Position numbers and translations under genes: made by a program. Shown piece by piece: positions 30,810 through 40,654 of a DNA stretch of 64,000 bases. This stretch comes from Actomonas aquatica (lineage in GTDB: Bacteria > Verrucomicrobiota > Verrucomicrobiia > Opitutales > Opitutaceae): positions 3,815,753 to 3,879,752 of the forward strand of contig NZ_CP139781.1 in the NCBI RefSeq assembly GCF_019679435.2, in the 5' to 3' direction. The notes beneath the pieces are model-generated. The model searched no databases. It saw only the letters and a program-made list of their open reading frames with translations, and had not been told where the DNA came from. How positions within the stretch are numbered: position 1 is the first letter of the stretch; every line of letters starts with the position of its first letter.

Positions 30810-31223
30810 TTAGCGGCGGCGGCGTTTGAGGCCGAGCTGGGCGACGGAGAAGCGGACGACGCTTTCAAGTCGTTCCACTTCGGCGGGATCCAGATTGGTT
30901 TCTTTGGCTTCCTTCAGCGCGAGCTGGGCGCGTTGCATGGCTTTCTCGGCGGCGTCTTCGTCGATGGCCTTCTCCTCGATAGCGTGTTCGGCCAAGATGG
31001 AGATCTTGTCGCCTTGGACTTGGACAAAACCGTCACCGATGACGAGCGCCTCGGTGGCGGTGCCTTTGGTCACCCGCAGTTCACCGTCGGCCACTTGGGA
31101 AAGCAGCGGAAGGTGACCCGGGAGGACGCCGATTTCACCTTCGACGGTGGGAATGACCACGTTGTCGACGGTGTCGGAGTAGACCCGGGCTTCGGGGGTG
31201 ACGATTTCGAGAGTCAGAGACAT
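30810..31223 (-). CDS. atpC: ATP synthase F1 epsilon subunit
   Basis: The 137-residue central-stalk subunit couples rotation and can inhibit hydrolysis. The N-terminal beta-sandwich is clear (MSLTLEIVTPEARVYSDTVDNVVIP, GEIGVLPGHLPLLSQVADGEL). The C-terminal helical part (EEKAIDEDAAEKAMQRAQLALKEAKE) is present, ending in a basic RRRR. It is the last gene of the atpBEFHAGDC operon. A short-repeat hairpin block lies between it and atpD. Confidence 0.95.
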   Translation of the reverse strand: MSLTLEIVTPEARVYSDTVDNVVIPTVEGEIGVLPGHLPLLSQVADGELRVTKGTATEALVIGDGFVQVQGDKISILAEHAIEEKAIDEDAAEKAMQRAQLALKEAKETNLDPAEVERLESVVRFSVAQLGLKRRRR

Positions 31224-31230
31224 GAGTGTG

Positions 31231-31331
31231 AAGTAGTGAGTAGCGGCTAAAGAGTAGTGAGTAGGTGGGTGGAGGATGCCGTGCGGTATGATGCCGGATG
31301 CTCGCTACTCGCTACTGTCTCCTCGCTACTG
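31231..31331. repeat. Tandem GTAGTGAG-type words and inverse, between atpD and atpC
   Basis: The left half 31231-31268 (AAGTAGTGAGTAGCGGCTAA, AGAGTAGTGAGTAGG) and right half 31299-31331 (CTCGCTACTCGCTACTGTCT, CCTCGCTACTG) are imperfect inverse copies built of 7-8 nt words. A 30-nt loop separates them. The block fills the 110-nt gap inside the operon, so every atp transcript would carry the hairpin just before atpC. Confidence 0.82.
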
Positions 31332-31333
31332 AA

Positions 31334-32812
<1,479 letters not shown>

Positions 32813-33694
32813 TCAGGCCGCGGTGAATTGGGCGGCGGCGATTTCGAGAATTTCCTGAGTGATGGCGGCCTGACGGGCCTTGTTGTATTGCAGGGTGAGA
32901 TCGTCGAGGAGGCTGGTGGCGTTGTCCTTGGCGGTCTTCATCGCGACCATACGGGCGCTGTGCTCGGAAGCCTTGGTGGAGAGCGCGACCTGGTAGAGGT
33001 AACGCTTCACGTAGAACGGCAGGAGAGCTTCGAGGACGGTCTGGGCGTCGGGCTCGAAGATCATCAGCCGTTCGTCGGCGAACTCCTTGGCGCGGTCGTC
33101 GGAGTGGTCGTCGGACAAGTGGGAGACGAACTCCTTGAGGTTGTTCAACGGCAACAGCGGGCGATGGGTCGGCTCCTGCACGAGGGTGTTTTTGAAGCGC
33201 GGGTAAATGACTTCGATGGTGTCGATCTCACCCTTGAGGAAGAGGTCGATCATGAAGTCGCCCATGGCCTTGATCTCGGCGAAGGGCACCTTGTCGTGGA
33301 TGCCGAAGTCGGCGACGACGTTGCGCTTGCTGCGCGCGAGGAACTGGGCGCCCTTGCGACCGGAGACGACGAACTTGGCGTCGCCTTTGATCTCGCCGAC
33401 CAGCTTAAAGAGGTTGGCGTTGAGCGGACCGCAGAGGCCCTTGTCGGTGGTGATGAGCAGGATGCCGCGGGTCTTCACCTCGCGGGGCTGGAGGAAGGGA
33501 TGGAGGCTGCCGTCGACCTTGTCGGCGAGGGAGGCGAGCATGTCGGCCATGAGGACGGCGTAGGGCCGGCCAGCAGTGGCGGCGGCCTGAGCCTTCTTCA
33601 TCTTCGACGCAGCGACCAACTCCATCGCCTTGGTAATCTGGCGAGTATTTTTGACCGACTTGATGCGTCGGCGGATGTCGCGGGTGGAGGCCAT
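32813..33694 (-). CDS. atpG: ATP synthase F1 gamma subunit
   Basis: The 293-residue rotor shaft has the conserved N-terminal helix MASTRDIRRRIKSVKNTRQITKAMELVAASKM, the middle TTDKGLCGPLNANLFK and the C-terminal helix SEHSARMVAMKTAKDNATSLLDDLTLQYNKARQAAITQEILEI. No insert is seen. A short-repeat hairpin block stands between atpA and this gene. Confidence 0.97.
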   Translation of the reverse strand: MASTRDIRRRIKSVKNTRQITKAMELVAASKMKKAQAAATAGRPYAVLMADMLASLADKVDGSLHPFLQPREVKTRGILLITTDKGLCGPLNANLFKLVGEIKGDAKFVVSGRKGAQFLARSKRNVVADFGIHDKVPFAEIKAMGDFMIDLFLKGEIDTIEVIYPRFKNTLVQEPTHRPLLPLNNLKEFVSHLSDDHSDDRAKEFADERLMIFEPDAQTVLEALLPFYVKRYLYQVALSTKASEHSARMVAMKTAKDNATSLLDDLTLQYNKARQAAITQEILEIAAAQFTAA

Positions 33695-33700
33695 GGGAAT

Positions 33701-33798
33701 GAAGTAGCGGGTAGAGAGTAGTGGGTAGCGAGTAGGTTGGAGAGTCGGGAATTTTTCTGACGATGCTCGCTACTCGCTACTCGATGCTGGCTACTGGT
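33701..33798. repeat. Tandem GTAGCGGG-type words and inverse, between atpA and atpG
   Basis: The left half 33701-33738 (GAAGTAGCGGGTAGAGAGTA, GTGGGTAGCGAGTAGG) is answered by 33764-33798 (GATGCTCGCTACTCGCTACT, CGATGCTGGCTACTGG). The wording (GTAGNGA / CTACTCG) is close to that of the atpD-atpC block. It fills the 106-nt atpA-atpG gap completely. Confidence 0.82.
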
Positions 33799-33800
33799 TT

Positions 33801-35324
33801 TTAGCCTTGGCTGCTGGCCCACTCGTCGCAGGCGGTCTTGAGTTCGGCTTCGATCTCGTCGGTGAGTTTGGCCGTCTCGCGAATCTTGGTGAGGAGCGCA
33901 TCCTTGCGGGTGGCGAAGAACTCACGGAGGGACTCGGCGGAAGCCTGCACCTTGGCGGTGTCGATCTTGGCGTAGTAGTCCTTCTGGAGGGCCCAGAGGG
34001 TGACGACCTGTTGCTCGATCGGAATCGGGTTGAAGGCAGGCTGCTTGAAGAGTTCGACGATGCGGTTACCGCGGTCGAGCTGGGCCTTGGTTTTGGCGTC
34101 GAGGTCGGAGCCAAACTGAGCGAAGGCGGCGAGTTCGCGGAACTGGGCGAGCTCACCCTTGAGTTTACCACCGACCTGCTTGGTGGCCTTGATCTGCGCG
34201 GCGGAACCCACACGGGACACGGACAGACCGACGGAAACGGCCGGGCGGATACCCTGGTTGAAGAGGTCGGTCTCGAGGAAGATCTGACCGTCGGTGATGG
34301 AAATCACGTTGGTCGGAATGTAGGCGGACACGTCGCCGGCTTGGGTCTCAATGATCGGGAGGGCGGTGAGGGAGCCCTTGCCGTTGAGGCGCGCGGCGCG
34401 CTCGAGGAGGCGGCTGTGGAGATAGAAAACGTCACCCGGGTAAGCCTCGCGACCGGAGGGGCGCTTGAGGATGAGGGAGATCTGGCGGTAGGCCACGGCG
34501 TGTTTGGAGAGGTCGTCATAGACGATGAGCGCGTCCATGTCGTTTTCCATGAACCACTCGCCGATGGCGGCGCCGGAGAAGGGGGCGAGGTATTGGTTGG
34601 CCGGATTGTCGGCGGCCGGAGCGGCGACGATCACGGTGTATTCGAGGGCACCGGCGGCTTCGAGGGCGGCGAGGGTGCGCACGATGTTGGAGTTCTTCTG
34701 ACCAACCGCGACGTAGATGGAGTAGACCGGTCGGAACTTCGGGTCGCCGGACTCGAGGCCGACCTTGTTGATCTTGGCCTGGTTGATGATCGTATCGATC
34801 GCGATGGTGGTCTTACCGGTGCCGCGGTCGCCGATGATGAGCTCACGCTGGCCGCGACCGATCGGAATCATGGAGTCGATGGCCTGGATGCCGGTGAAGA
34901 GGGGCTGGTCGACCGACTTGCGGGCGATGATGCCGGGAGCGATGCGTTCGACGGGGAAGGTTTCCTTGGCGTCGATCGGGCCTTTGCCGTCGACCGGGTT
35001 GCCGAGGGCGTCGACCGTGCGGCCGAGCAGGGCCTTGCCGACAGGAACGGAAAGGAGCTTGCCGGTGGTGAGGACCTCGTCGCCTTCCTTGAGTTGGGAG
35101 ACGTCGCCGAGAACCACGCAGCCGACCTCATCTTCTTCCAAGTTGAGGGCGATGCCGGTGACGCCGCCGGGGAAGGTCACCATTTCGTTATACATCACGT
35201 CGGAGAGGCCATCGATCTTGGCCACGCCGTCGGCGACGGTGCGAATGCTGCCGGTGTTCTTTTTGACCGCCTTGTTGGAGAGGTTGGCGATCTGGGATTC
35301 GATTTGTTCGAGGACGGTGCTCAT
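33801..35324 (-). CDS. atpA: ATP synthase F1 alpha subunit
   Basis: The 507-residue non-catalytic nucleotide-binding subunit has the P-loop [17 protein letters not shown], then [47 protein letters not shown] and the arginine-finger region [14 protein letters not shown]. It is full length. The N-terminal [17 protein letters not shown] segment, which contacts the delta subunit, is present. Confidence 0.98.
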   Translation of the reverse strand: MSTVLEQIESQIANLSNKAVKKNTGSIRTVADGVAKIDGLSDVMYNEMVTFPGGVTGIALNLEEDEVGCVVLGDVSQLKEGDEVLTTGKLLSVPVGKALLGRTVDALGNPVDGKGPIDAKETFPVERIAPGIIARKSVDQPLFTGIQAIDSMIPIGRGQRELIIGDRGTGKTTIAIDTIINQAKINKVGLESGDPKFRPVYSIYVAVGQKNSNIVRTLAALEAAGALEYTVIVAAPAADNPANQYLAPFSGAAIGEWFMENDMDALIVYDDLSKHAVAYRQISLILKRPSGREAYPGDVFYLHSRLLERAARLNGKGSLTALPIIETQAGDVSAYIPTNVISITDGQIFLETDLFNQGIRPAVSVGLSVSRVGSAAQIKATKQVGGKLKGELAQFRELAAFAQFGSDLDAKTKAQLDRGNRIVELFKQPAFNPIPIEQQVVTLWALQKDYYAKIDTAKVQASAESLREFFATRKDALLTKIRETAKLTDEIEAELKTACDEWASSQG

Positions 35325-35382
35325 GGCTGCGCGGGGCGCGGTTGCGGTTTAAGGAGTTTGGATTGTTGAAAAAGGGGTGGGG

Positions 35383-35778
35383 TCAGACCGAAGCGGCGAG
35401 GGCGTCGAGTTGGCCGGCGACGGTGGATTCGTAAACATCGTCGCCGATGCGCACGCGCAGGCCGGCGATGAGGTCGTCGTTGCGCTTGGCGGTCGCGGAG
35501 ACGTGGCGCTTGTATTTCTGGGTGAGCGCGCCACCGATGGCACCGAGGACGGACTCGGAGACGTCGCCGGCGTGTTCCACGACGGCGTTGGTCTTGGCGA
35601 GTTCCTGGGCGATGCGGCGGTGGTAGATCTTGAGCACGGCCAGCGGTTGGGCGGGCGGGTGCTTTTCAAGATAAGCCAGCACACCGGCGACACGCTCGGG
35701 ATCGACCGCGCCGTCGGAACCAAGGCTCAGCTGGGTGAGCTGCTTGGCGAGTTCGGTGGTTTGTTTGGAGGTGGCCAC
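35383..35778 (-). CDS. atpH: ATP synthase F1 delta subunit, short form
   Basis: The 131-residue protein is about 45-50 residues shorter than the usual 175-180. The C-terminal half is clearly delta (ALTQKYKRHVSATAKRNDDLIAGLRVRIGDDVYESTVAGQLDAL). The N-terminal six-helix domain that binds alpha is reduced to about 50 residues (MATSKQTTELAKQLTQLSLG and following). No in-frame upstream start within the 35779-35828 gap restores it. It lies in the normal place between atpF and atpA. Either the family is naturally short in this lineage or the peripheral stalk contact differs. Confidence 0.85.
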   Translation of the reverse strand: MATSKQTTELAKQLTQLSLGSDGAVDPERVAGVLAYLEKHPPAQPLAVLKIYHRRIAQELAKTNAVVEHAGDVSESVLGAIGGALTQKYKRHVSATAKRNDDLIAGLRVRIGDDVYESTVAGQLDALAASV

Positions 35779-35781
35779 GGG

Positions 35782-35822
35782 GGAAAAGCGGAAACGCTGA
35801 AATTAGAAAATGCTGAGATCGA
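35782..35822. repeat. Short A-rich word repeats between atpF and atpH
   Basis: GAAAAGCGGAAACGCTGAAA followed by TTAGAAAATGCTGAGATCGAG shows the words GAAAnGCTGA recurring at roughly 10-nt steps, in the same gap-filling position as the larger blocks near atpG and atpC. It also contains GCGGAAACGC, a small hairpin. Confidence 0.5.
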
Positions 35823-35828
35823 GTCAGC

Positions 35829-36389
35829 TTAGGCGACGGTGAGCTCCTTGGCGGCGGCGTCGTTGTAACGCTTGCGCTCGTCGTCGGAGAGTTCCTTGGC
35901 CAGCACCTGGCGGGTGGTGGCGACGACGAGGCGGGCGATCTCGCCGCGAGCTTCGGCGATCATCTTGCGGTGCTCGAGCTCGGTGGCGTGCTGCGCCTTG
36001 GTGATGATCTCCTGCGCCTTGGTGGTGGCTTCCTGGGTTTGCTTCTCCATGAAGGCCTTGGCGGATTGGCGGGCCTCATCGATGATCTTGGAGGCTTCGC
36101 CCTGGGCGGTCTTGATGATCTCGGCGCTCTCCACCTGGGCGGCGTCGAGTTTGGTCTTCATCTCCTCGGCATGCTTGATGCCGGCGTCGATTTTTTCCTG
36201 ACGCTCTTCCATCGTGCCGATGACGGGCTTGATGATTTTGAAGTATACGACTGCAAAGAAGATCAGGAAGCCGATCAGCTGCAGGACGATGTAGCGTCCT
36301 TCGATACCGAAGTCACCGAGTCCGAATTTCTCCAACACGCCTTGGGTGGCACCGGCTTCGGCGGCGGCGAGGATGAGGTTGTTCAGCAT
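35829..36389 (-). CDS. atpF: ATP synthase Fo b subunit
   Basis: Peripheral stalk subunit of 186 residues. A membrane segment (YIVLQLIGFLIFFAVVYFKII) is followed by a long charged helix rich in Ala, Glu and Lys (EERQEKIDAGIKHAEEMKTKLDAAQVESAEII and on) for dimerisation and binding to delta. The ATG at 36389 (MLNNLILAAAEAG) is chosen; the frame extends a further 81 nt into the gap after atpE but would add an unlikely N-terminus. Only one b gene is seen (no b'). Confidence 0.95.
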   Translation of the reverse strand: MLNNLILAAAEAGATQGVLEKFGLGDFGIEGRYIVLQLIGFLIFFAVVYFKIIKPVIGTMEERQEKIDAGIKHAEEMKTKLDAAQVESAEIIKTAQGEASKIIDEARQSAKAFMEKQTQEATTKAQEIITKAQHATELEHRKMIAEARGEIARLVVATTRQVLAKELSDDERKRYNDAAAKELTVA

Positions 36390-36479
36390 AACGAGAGGAA
36401 GTTGAGGAGACGGAATGAAAAGGGGGGACCTCACCGGCCGGTCGAAAACGCGACCGATGAGGTAAAACAAAAACCTAGC

Positions 36480-36683
36480 TTATTTCGCGAGGAAGAGGGC
36501 GAGGATGCCGAGACCTTCGGCGAGAGCCATACCGATAATGGCCTGAACGAGGATCTTACCGGAAGCGCCCGGGTTGCGGCCGACGGCTTCAGCCGCCTTG
36601 TAGCCGATGAGGCCCACGCCGATAGCGGCGCCGAGCAGACCGAGACCAGAGGCGATGTTGCCAGAGATTTCAGCGAGGATCAT
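36480..36683 (-). CDS. atpE: ATP synthase Fo c subunit
   Basis: The 67-residue two-helix ring subunit has GLGLLGAAIGVGLIGYKAAEAVGRNPG with the polar RNP loop, then IIGMALAEGLGILALFLAK. The ion-binding carboxylate is Glu56 in ALAEGLG. The residues after it (GLG) lack the Ser-Thr of Na+-binding rings, and no Gln is seen at the helix-1 ligand position, so the ring is probably proton-coupled (inference). It lies between atpB and atpF. Confidence 0.97.
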   Translation of the reverse strand: MILAEISGNIASGLGLLGAAIGVGLIGYKAAEAVGRNPGASGKILVQAIIGMALAEGLGILALFLAK

Positions 36684-36767
36684 GATGATGTGTTGGGTTT
36701 GGAGGTTTGGTTGCAGTTGCCGCCGTGCACGCTCTTGGCATGCTCCCGACGGTAAATTGGGGAAAGC

Positions 36768-37637
36768 TTAGTGGGCCTCGGCGTGACCCTCCTCGTGGTC
36801 GTGATCGTCGCCGTGATTGCAGATGAGGCCGATGTAAACCGCGCTCAGGAGCGTGAAGACCGTCGCCTGAATGAGGCCGACCAACATCTCCATGAAGTAG
36901 AACACAAAGAAGAAGCCGGTGCCGTGGAGCAGGTTCTCACCACCAAAGATGTTGCCGAAGAGACGCACCGAGAGGGTGAAGGGACGGATGAAGATGGAGA
37001 AGACTTCGATGCAGCCCACGATGAGGAACACGAGGGTCAGGATCGGGTAGAGCCAGCCGGGGGTCTCGGCTTTATCGGCCTTGTTGCCGAAGAGGTCGAT
37101 GAAGAGGACCTTGGGGCCCGCATACTTAAAGACAATGATTGCCCAGGCGCCGAACGAGAGCAGCGCGAGCGCGATGGTGCCGTTGAAGTCGGAGGTGAAG
37201 GGACGGATGAGCGGCGTGAAGTGCTCGTGGCCGGCGGCGTCATGGCCGTGCCAGCCGATGGTGCCGACGCCGGGGATGAGGCCCATCCAGTTGTTCACCA
37301 GAATAAAGATGAAGAGCGTGGCGAGCAGCGGGAAGGCGGCCGGGAAGGCCTTCTTGCCGACGATGGGCTCGAAGAGGTCACGCAGACCGGTGATGAGCGC
37401 CTCCATGACGGCTTGACCCTTGGAGGGGCGAATGGACGGTTTGCCGACCATCCACATCAAGAGGAGGATGATGACACCGGTGAAAGCCCAGGCGGTGATG
37501 ATGGCGTTGGTGAAGGTGCCGTTGAAGAAAAGCGGCTCAGCACGCGGCGACACACCGGCACCGTCACCAGCAGCAAACGCCGTGGCGGCGGTTGCAAGAA
37601 GGAGGGCAAAATTGCGGAGTTTGGATACCCGGAACAT
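36768..37637 (-). CDS. atpB: ATP synthase Fo a subunit
   Basis: The 289-residue membrane subunit forms the proton half-channels. The essential arginine is in IRPFTLSVRLFGNIFGGENLL; MGLIPGVGTIGWHG and FTLLSAVYIGLI are other landmarks. The N-terminus (LRNFALLLATAATAFAAGDG) looks like a cleavable signal peptide, as in some other a subunits. The C-terminus is a His/Asp-rich tail (NHGDDHDHEEGHAEAH), not usual for the family and possibly metal-binding. The ATG at 37637 (MFRVSKLRN) is chosen over an upstream frame start at 37736. No atpI precedes it. Confidence 0.95.
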   Translation of the reverse strand: MFRVSKLRNFALLLATAATAFAAGDGAGVSPRAEPLFFNGTFTNAIITAWAFTGVIILLLMWMVGKPSIRPSKGQAVMEALITGLRDLFEPIVGKKAFPAAFPLLATLFIFILVNNWMGLIPGVGTIGWHGHDAAGHEHFTPLIRPFTSDFNGTIALALLSFGAWAIIVFKYAGPKVLFIDLFGNKADKAETPGWLYPILTLVFLIVGCIEVFSIFIRPFTLSVRLFGNIFGGENLLHGTGFFFVFYFMEMLVGLIQATVFTLLSAVYIGLICNHGDDHDHEEGHAEAH

Positions 37638-37676
37638 GGAGGTATTAGCGGTGCAAGTAAGGACGAGAAAGAGAGG

Positions 37677-37705
37677 TGGTAGGGGATCCCCCGGAGGTCC
37701 GTCAA
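37677..37705 (-). promoter_or_regulatory. Possible promoter of the atp operon
   Basis: On the minus strand TTGACG (-35-like) and CTACCA (-10-like, poor) are 17 nt apart, 40 nt before the atpB start. It is the only reasonable sigma-70-like pair I see in the 170-nt gap. Weak -10. Confidence 0.25.
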
Positions 37706-37807
37706 CCTCTGAAACCCTTGCAAGTTTCCCTGTCACTGAGCTAACGGGCCGGACGGTTCGGGAAAGGGACGAAACGGGGTGTCGGGCGGAAGTGGCGGTG
37801 CCCTCCC

Positions 37808-38413
37808 CTACTCTGCCGACGGCGGCGCGGCGCGCACAGCCACCAACGATTGGAAGCTGGGGGCGCGTGCTTCGAAGACGGTGCGCTGCTCAAACGGCCA
37901 GGGCGCGCCGGGCTGGAGCTGCCAATCGGGGTGGGCGGCGACGACTTCGTGGGCGACTTCGAAATACGGGGCGTGGTCGGTGCGGAAACAGAGTTGGCAA
38001 CCGGGAGCGCAGAGTTGTGCGAGGCGCGAGAGGAACGGGCCCTGGATGAGGCGGTTTTTCCAGTGGCGGCGCTTCGGCCAGGGATCGGGGAAGAGCACGA
38101 GGACGTTGCGGGTGAAGCGAGTCCCGGAGGGCAGCGCTTCTAATAAATCCTCGGCGGCGGCGCGCAGCCACGTGACGTTTTGCAGGCCGGCGCGGGTGGT
38201 TTTGCGGTCGGCCTTCTCGAGGCGCTCTTTGATGATGTCGATCGCGATGCAGTGCTCATCGGGATGGGCCTCGGCGTAGGCGGCCATGAAGTGTCCGTGG
38301 CCGCAGCCGATTTCCAGGGTCAGCGCGGGATGGTCCAGCGGCACGCGGGTGAGCGTGTCGCGCAGGGCGGTCAGGCGCTGGTGTTGGATGGCTTGGGCCT
38401 CTTCGATCGGCAT
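37808..38413 (-). CDS. trmB: tRNA (guanine-N7-)-methyltransferase
   Basis: The 201-residue SAM-dependent enzyme methylates G46 in the tRNA variable loop. It has the SAM motif LEIGCGHGHFMAAYA, the acidic IAIDIIKERLEKA and the TrmB signature VLVLFPDPWPKRRHWKNRLIQ, then RTDHAPYFE. The ATG at 38413 (MPIEEAQAIQ) is chosen; the longer frame adds 12 unlikely residues. It lies between phoR and the atp operon on the same strand. Confidence 0.95.
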   Translation of the reverse strand: MPIEEAQAIQHQRLTALRDTLTRVPLDHPALTLEIGCGHGHFMAAYAEAHPDEHCIAIDIIKERLEKADRKTTRAGLQNVTWLRAAAEDLLEALPSGTRFTRNVLVLFPDPWPKRRHWKNRLIQGPFLSRLAQLCAPGCQLCFRTDHAPYFEVAHEVVAAHPDWQLQPGAPWPFEQRTVFEARAPSFQSLVAVRAAPPSAE

Positions 38414-38494
38414 GGGCGCGGGTAAAAGGGGCCGCGCGCAGCGGGGCAAGCGTCAAGCGGAGGCCGCCGGCGACTGCGCGTCGGCGGGAGTGGG

Positions 38495-39772
38495 TCACTC
38501 GTGGGTCGTTTTACCGGCCGGGAGGGTGAGAATGAACGTGGTCCCCTGCCCCACCGTGCTGTCGACGCTCACGCGTCCGCCGTGGAGCTGGATAATGTGT
38601 TTTACGATGCTCAGGCCGAGGCCGGTGCCGCCCTTGTCGCGGGAGCGGCCTTTTTCTACCCGGTAAAAACGCTCAAAAATGTGCGGCAGATCGGCCTCGG
38701 GGATGCCCTGGCCGGTGTCGGCGACGAGGATCTCGATCTCGCTGGTGCGCCGCTTGGCCGAGACCGCGATGCGCGAGCCGGCCGGGGTGTATTTGAGGGC
38801 GTTATCGAGGAGGTTTTCGAACACCTGGGTGAGTTTCAGCGGGTCGATCAGGAGGGGCTCGATTGCGGGGTCGATGTCGCCATCGATCTGGTGGTGCTCG
38901 GCGGCGGGGCGACCCCGGTAATCCTCGAGAATACCGCCGACGAGGGACTGCAGAGAGGTGGATTCCCGCTGCAGTCCGGGATTGATCGATTCGAGGCGTG
39001 AGAGCGTGAGCAGGTCCTCCAGCAGGGAATTCAGACGCTCGGTGTGGCGGTGAATGGTGGCGAGGAAGCGGGTGCGGTCGGCGAGCTCCATCTCGTGATG
39101 GCCGTCGACAAGGGTTTCGACGTAGCCCTTGATCACACTGAGCGGGGTGCGGAGTTCGTGGGAGACGTTGGCGACAAATTCCTTGCGGACCAACTCGAGG
39201 CGTTTCTGGCGGGTGATGTCGTGGAGCACGAAGAGCGCCCACTTCCCTTTGCCGCCGTCGAGGGCGGGAATGGTGCTGCCGGTGACTTCGACCCAGCGGG
39301 TGTCCTGATCTTCGTCAAATTCGATGGCGTGCTGCGGCTCTGCCCTGCCCTTGCGCACGGCATCGACGTAGTTGAGGAAGGCCACGCTGTGGAGGACGAC
39401 CTCCAGCCGCTGATCGATGATGTTGGTCGCCTTGGGGAAGATGTCCTGCAAGGCTTTGTTAGCCAGTAGGATATGGTTGTGGTTGTCCACCAGCAGCACG
39501 GCCTCCTGCAGGCTGCCCAGGGTCGCCTCGAGTTGGGTGATCTGGCTGGACTGCTGTTGCTCGAGTTCGCCGACCTTCAGGATCAGGGCGTTGCTCACCT
39601 GGCAAAAGCGGTCCCAGTCGCGGTCGAGGGTGCCGGGATGTTCGTCGCGGAGAAAGGGCTGTCGGCGCTCGAGCGAGGCTTGCAGGCTGCGCAACGCGTT
39701 GCGGTGTCGAACCAGTTTACGCCACAGCAGCAGGACGACGACAGCGAGCGCGAGGGTGACGGTGGTGAGCAT
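38495..39772 (-). CDS. Sensor histidine kinase, PhoR-like
   Basis: The 425-residue protein has one N-terminal membrane segment (TTVTLALAVVVLLLWRKL), a short linker and a PAS domain (LEATLGSLQEAVLLVDNHNHILLANKALQDIF) up to about 200. The HisKA domain follows (FVANVSHELRTPLSVIKGYVETL, phospho-accepting His). The HATPase domain has N box FENLLDNALKYTP, G1 VADTGQGIPE and G2 GGTGLGLSIV. Cytoplasmic PAS plus a single anchor and its PhoB-like partner fit PhoR, which senses phosphate through PstSCAB/PhoU, but none of those genes is here. It follows the response regulator by 66 nt. Confidence 0.9.
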   Translation of the reverse strand: MLTTVTLALAVVVLLLWRKLVRHRNALRSLQASLERRQPFLRDEHPGTLDRDWDRFCQVSNALILKVGELEQQQSSQITQLEATLGSLQEAVLLVDNHNHILLANKALQDIFPKATNIIDQRLEVVLHSVAFLNYVDAVRKGRAEPQHAIEFDEDQDTRWVEVTGSTIPALDGGKGKWALFVLHDITRQKRLELVRKEFVANVSHELRTPLSVIKGYVETLVDGHHEMELADRTRFLATIHRHTERLNSLLEDLLTLSRLESINPGLQRESTSLQSLVGGILEDYRGRPAAEHHQIDGDIDPAIEPLLIDPLKLTQVFENLLDNALKYTPAGSRIAVSAKRRTSEIEILVADTGQGIPEADLPHIFERFYRVEKGRSRDKGGTGLGLSIVKHIIQLHGGRVSVDSTVGQGTTFILTLPAGKTTHE

Positions 39773-39838
39773 GCGGAGCGAGACGGGGCGGCACGGTGAA
39801 GCGGAGCGACACCGACGACCGCGAGAGAATCGTCGCTT

Positions 39839-40558
39839 TTAAGCGGATGACTCCTGGGCCCGGCGTTCTGCCATGCGGTAGCCGACGCCGCGGATCGTTT
39901 CAATCCATTCGGCTTCTTCGCCCAATTTCTCGCGGAGGCGGCGAACGTGGGTGTCGACGGTGCGGGTCTCGATCTCAGTCTCGTAGTTCCAGACGTTGAT
40001 CAGGAGGTGCTCGCGGGTTTGGACCCGGCCGCGGCGCTCCATCAGGAGGTGAAGCAGCTTAAATTCGGTCGCGGTGAGCTCAACGACGTCGCCGTTGATT
40101 TTCACCTCGTGGCGCTCGGCATCGAGTTCGATGGCGCCGGCGATGAGCTTGGGCTGCGCGTCGACCGGCTTTTCGGAGGTGCGGCGCAGGATGTTCTGCA
40201 CGCGCAGGACGAGTTCCTTGGTGCTGAAAGGCTTGCAGATGTAGTCGTCGGCGCCGGTCTCGAGGCCCTGGACGCGGTCGTTTTCTTCGACTTTGGCGGT
40301 CAGGAAAATGACGGGCACCTGCTTCAGCTTGGGATCCGCCCGCAGCATGCGGCAGATCTGGATGCCGTTGATCTCGGGCATCATCACATCGAGGATGACG
40401 AGGTCGGGCAGCATGGAGCGTGCAATGCCGATGCTCTGCGTCGGGTCGTTGACGGTCTCCACCGCGAAGCCCTTTGCCTTGAGGTGATAGGCGACCAAAT
40501 CGGCGACATCAGACTCGTCGTCTACAACCAGGATTTTCTTGCGAGAGTTCTCGGACAT
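39839..40558 (-). CDS. OmpR/PhoB-family response regulator
   Basis: The 239-residue protein has a receiver domain (KILVVDDESDVADLVAYHL, phospho-acceptor Asp57 in LVILDVMMP, switch Thr in FLTAK, Lys in YICKPF). A winged-helix DNA-binding domain follows (VELTATEFKLLHLLMERRGRV, then RTVDTHVRRLREKLGEEAEWIETIRGVGYRM). It is the partner of the following kinase and most like PhoB. It lies 96 nt downstream of mnmG. Confidence 0.92.
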   Translation of the reverse strand: MSENSRKKILVVDDESDVADLVAYHLKAKGFAVETVNDPTQSIGIARSMLPDLVILDVMMPEINGIQICRMLRADPKLKQVPVIFLTAKVEENDRVQGLETGADDYICKPFSTKELVLRVQNILRRTSEKPVDAQPKLIAGAIELDAERHEVKINGDVVELTATEFKLLHLLMERRGRVQTREHLLINVWNYETEIETRTVDTHVRRLREKLGEEAEWIETIRGVGYRMAERRAQESSA

Positions 40559-40654
40559 TTTGGCGTGTTTACCTCTTCGCGGGGCGTCGTCCTAGTCGAA
40601 TCTCCTCCCGTTTCACAATTGTTACAACATGCGCAAAGATGTTGCGAAAAGTAT

